Below are positions 31,547 through 32,761 of a stretch of 32,761 nucleotides of DNA, piece by piece; the first letter of the stretch is position 1; each line of letters opens with the position of its first letter. Source of the DNA: a virus; the IMG/VR virus record IMGVR_UViG_3300047510_001639, positions 1 through 32,761 of that record, one strand, 5' to 3'. Position numbers and translations under genes: made by a program. The notes under the pieces were generated by a model. That model did not search any database, was not told the DNA's origin, and saw nothing but the letters and a program-made list of their open reading frames with translations.

Positions 31547-32756
31547 ACAACGCAAAAAGCTGGAATCAGTGGTTGAGGCGTATAACGATGTTACGCGCTT
31601 CAAAAGCGTTGACGATTGCGCAAAGCACTTCCAAGTCTCTGACCGACACTTCAGACGCTTACTTGCTGAAGCCAAACAGGCTGGATTCAAGCTCAAGCCT
31701 CGACAGCTTTTGAACGAAGCAATCAAAGACCACGAGACACGGTCGGAGAACAAGTACGCCAGAGAGAACATGGTTCTCAAGGCACAGCTCAAGCAATTGC
31801 GTGAACAACTGGACGCCAGCCACGAAGATTCCATCTCAAATGAGCGTTTAGTACGCATCATACGAAACGCAGCAGATACAGAGCCACAGTGCGATAAAAG
31901 CTGGTTGACGTATAAAGGCAAAGGCGACTCTTCCAAAAGCGTTCCTGTGCTGTTTTTGAGCGACCTTCATTTCGATGAAGTGGTCGAACCTGCGCAGGTA
32001 GAGTTCGTAAACGAGTACAATCGAGAGATTGCCACAAAAAGAATCAAAGCAGTGTTCAACAATGCACTCGACCTGCTGACGAAAAAGCTCAAGGCAAGAT
32101 ATGCAGGAGCCGTGGTTGCACTTGGAGGCGACCTTCTCTCAGGCAACATCCACGAAGAGCTTGCTGAGACAAACGAGGCGACAATCCTGGAAAGCGTGTT
32201 GGCCTTGACTGAGATTCTTCACGCTGGCCTTCAACAGATGGTTGATGAGTTCGGCAAGCTGTACGTTCCATGCGTTGTTGGAAATCATGGCCGCATCCAC
32301 AAGAAGCCACGCGCCAAGTTCCGTGTTCAGCAGAACTATGAATGGATAATTTATCAGCTTCTCGCACAACGCTTTGCAGGTGATGCGCGAGTCACGTTCG
32401 AGATTCCAGACAGCACCGATGTCACTTTCAAGATATTCAACACGACGTTCCTGCTGACTCATGGCGACCAGTTTAAAGGCGGTTCAGGCATCTCTGGAAT
32501 CTTCACTCCATTGATGCTTGGTGCTTCAAGGAAGCTCAAGCGTCAGCAAGCGGTTCAAAAGCCTTTTGATGTGATGATGGTCGGACACTTTCATTCGTAC
32601 ATTCACACCAACAGCCTCATAGTCAACGGCACTTCGAAAGGCCTGGACGAGTATGCTTATCAGATGAACTTTGGCTTTGAAGAACCACAGCAGGCAATGT
32701 TCTTGGTGCATGAGAATCACGGCATCACAATCCGAATGCCAGTGCTTTGCAAGTAA
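31521..32756 (+). CDS. Calcineurin-like metallophosphoesterase with N-terminal HTH
   Basis: A 411-residue protein. Residues 10-58 read as a helix-turn-helix (VEAYNDVTRFKSVDDCAKHF, then QVSDRHFRRLL). Residues 75-110 are a coiled coil. Residues 140-411 carry the two-metal phosphoesterase motifs: D148/H150 in LFLSDLHFDE, GGD at 202-204, GNH at 254-256, THGD later, and H356/H358 in VGHFHSYIH. All metal ligands appear intact. The third motif is GNHGR rather than the more usual GNHD/E. The family cuts phosphodiesters, phosphoproteins or nucleic acid; the substrate cannot be inferred. Phages often carry such a gene beside structural or packaging genes. ATG 31521 has GGAG ten bases upstream. The window ends five bases after its stop. 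Confidence 0.9.
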   Translation: MTTKKLTPEQRKKLESVVEAYNDVTRFKSVDDCAKHFQVSDRHFRRLLAEAKQAGFKLKPRQLLNEAIKDHETRSENKYARENMVLKAQLKQLREQLDASHEDSISNERLVRIIRNAADTEPQCDKSWLTYKGKGDSSKSVPVLFLSDLHFDEVVEPAQVEFVNEYNREIATKRIKAVFNNALDLLTKKLKARYAGAVVALGGDLLSGNIHEELAETNEATILESVLALTEILHAGLQQMVDEFGKLYVPCVVGNHGRIHKKPRAKFRVQQNYEWIIYQLLAQRFAGDARVTFEIPDSTDVTFKIFNTTFLLTHGDQFKGGSGISGIFTPLMLGASRKLKRQQAVQKPFDVMMVGHFHSYIHTNSLIVNGTSKGLDEYAYQMNFGFEEPQQAMFLVHENHGITIRMPVLCK

Positions 32757-32761
32757 TCACT

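Noticed and set aside
1-32761. tRNA genes, integrase, lysogeny repressor, attachment sites
   Set aside because: No cloverleaf, recombinase motif or flanking direct repeat was seen, so prophage versus lytic phage cannot be decided.

Overview
The window is 32.8 kb of a tailed double-stranded DNA phage or prophage: packaging, head, connector, tail and host-interaction genes. Nearly every gene is on the + strand and packed tightly, often with 1-4 base start/stop overlaps. The order (terminase, portal, protease, HK97-fold capsid, connectors, tail tube, frameshifted tail chaperone, a 1279-residue tape measure, tail tip, fibres) is that of a long-tailed, non-contractile siphovirus-like phage; no sheath gene is seen. 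A lipoprotein, a protein with a signal peptide and small membrane proteins with long periplasmic-type linkers suggest a Gram-negative host. Nothing identifies the host further. No integrase, repressor, replication gene, tRNA or recognisable endolysin is present.

Head region (87-7535): small terminase, large terminase, a small CsrA-like protein, a portal fused to a second module and an SPP1 gp7/Mu gpF-like minor head domain, a prohead protease fused to a scaffold-like tail, and the major capsid protein. The capsid gene sits in its own cassette: promoter-like motif, two leader hairpins, strong Shine-Dalgarno sequence and strong terminator.

Fibre-like cluster (7611-13098): a beta-rich structural protein, a 65-residue protein, a 985-residue beta-helix/coiled-coil fibre, a glycine-rich adhesin-like protein and a 69-residue protein. 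This cluster lies between capsid and connector genes, so capsid-bound fibres or decoration are possible.

Connector and tail region (13082-24105): gp6-like connector, gp10-like joining protein, tail terminator, tail tube (a second cassette with the same promoter-like motif, leader hairpin and terminator), tail chaperone with an A AAA AAA slippery site and a long stem-loop, tape measure, a repeat-bearing tail-tip protein and a hub-like protein.

Tail-end and accessory region (24151-32756): three structural or unknown proteins, a large exported protein with a C1q-like domain, a lipoprotein, two small minus-strand genes converging on it, three small genes of which two encode membrane proteins, a terminator, a small unknown gene, and a metallophosphoesterase with an N-terminal helix-turn-helix segment.

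All assignments come from reading motifs and gene order. No database search was run, so family names are recognition calls. The most noteworthy points are the CsrA-like gene in the packaging operon, the matching capsid and tail-tube cassettes, the fibre cluster within the head module, and the exported-protein plus minus-strand gene locus near 26.7-30.1 kb.
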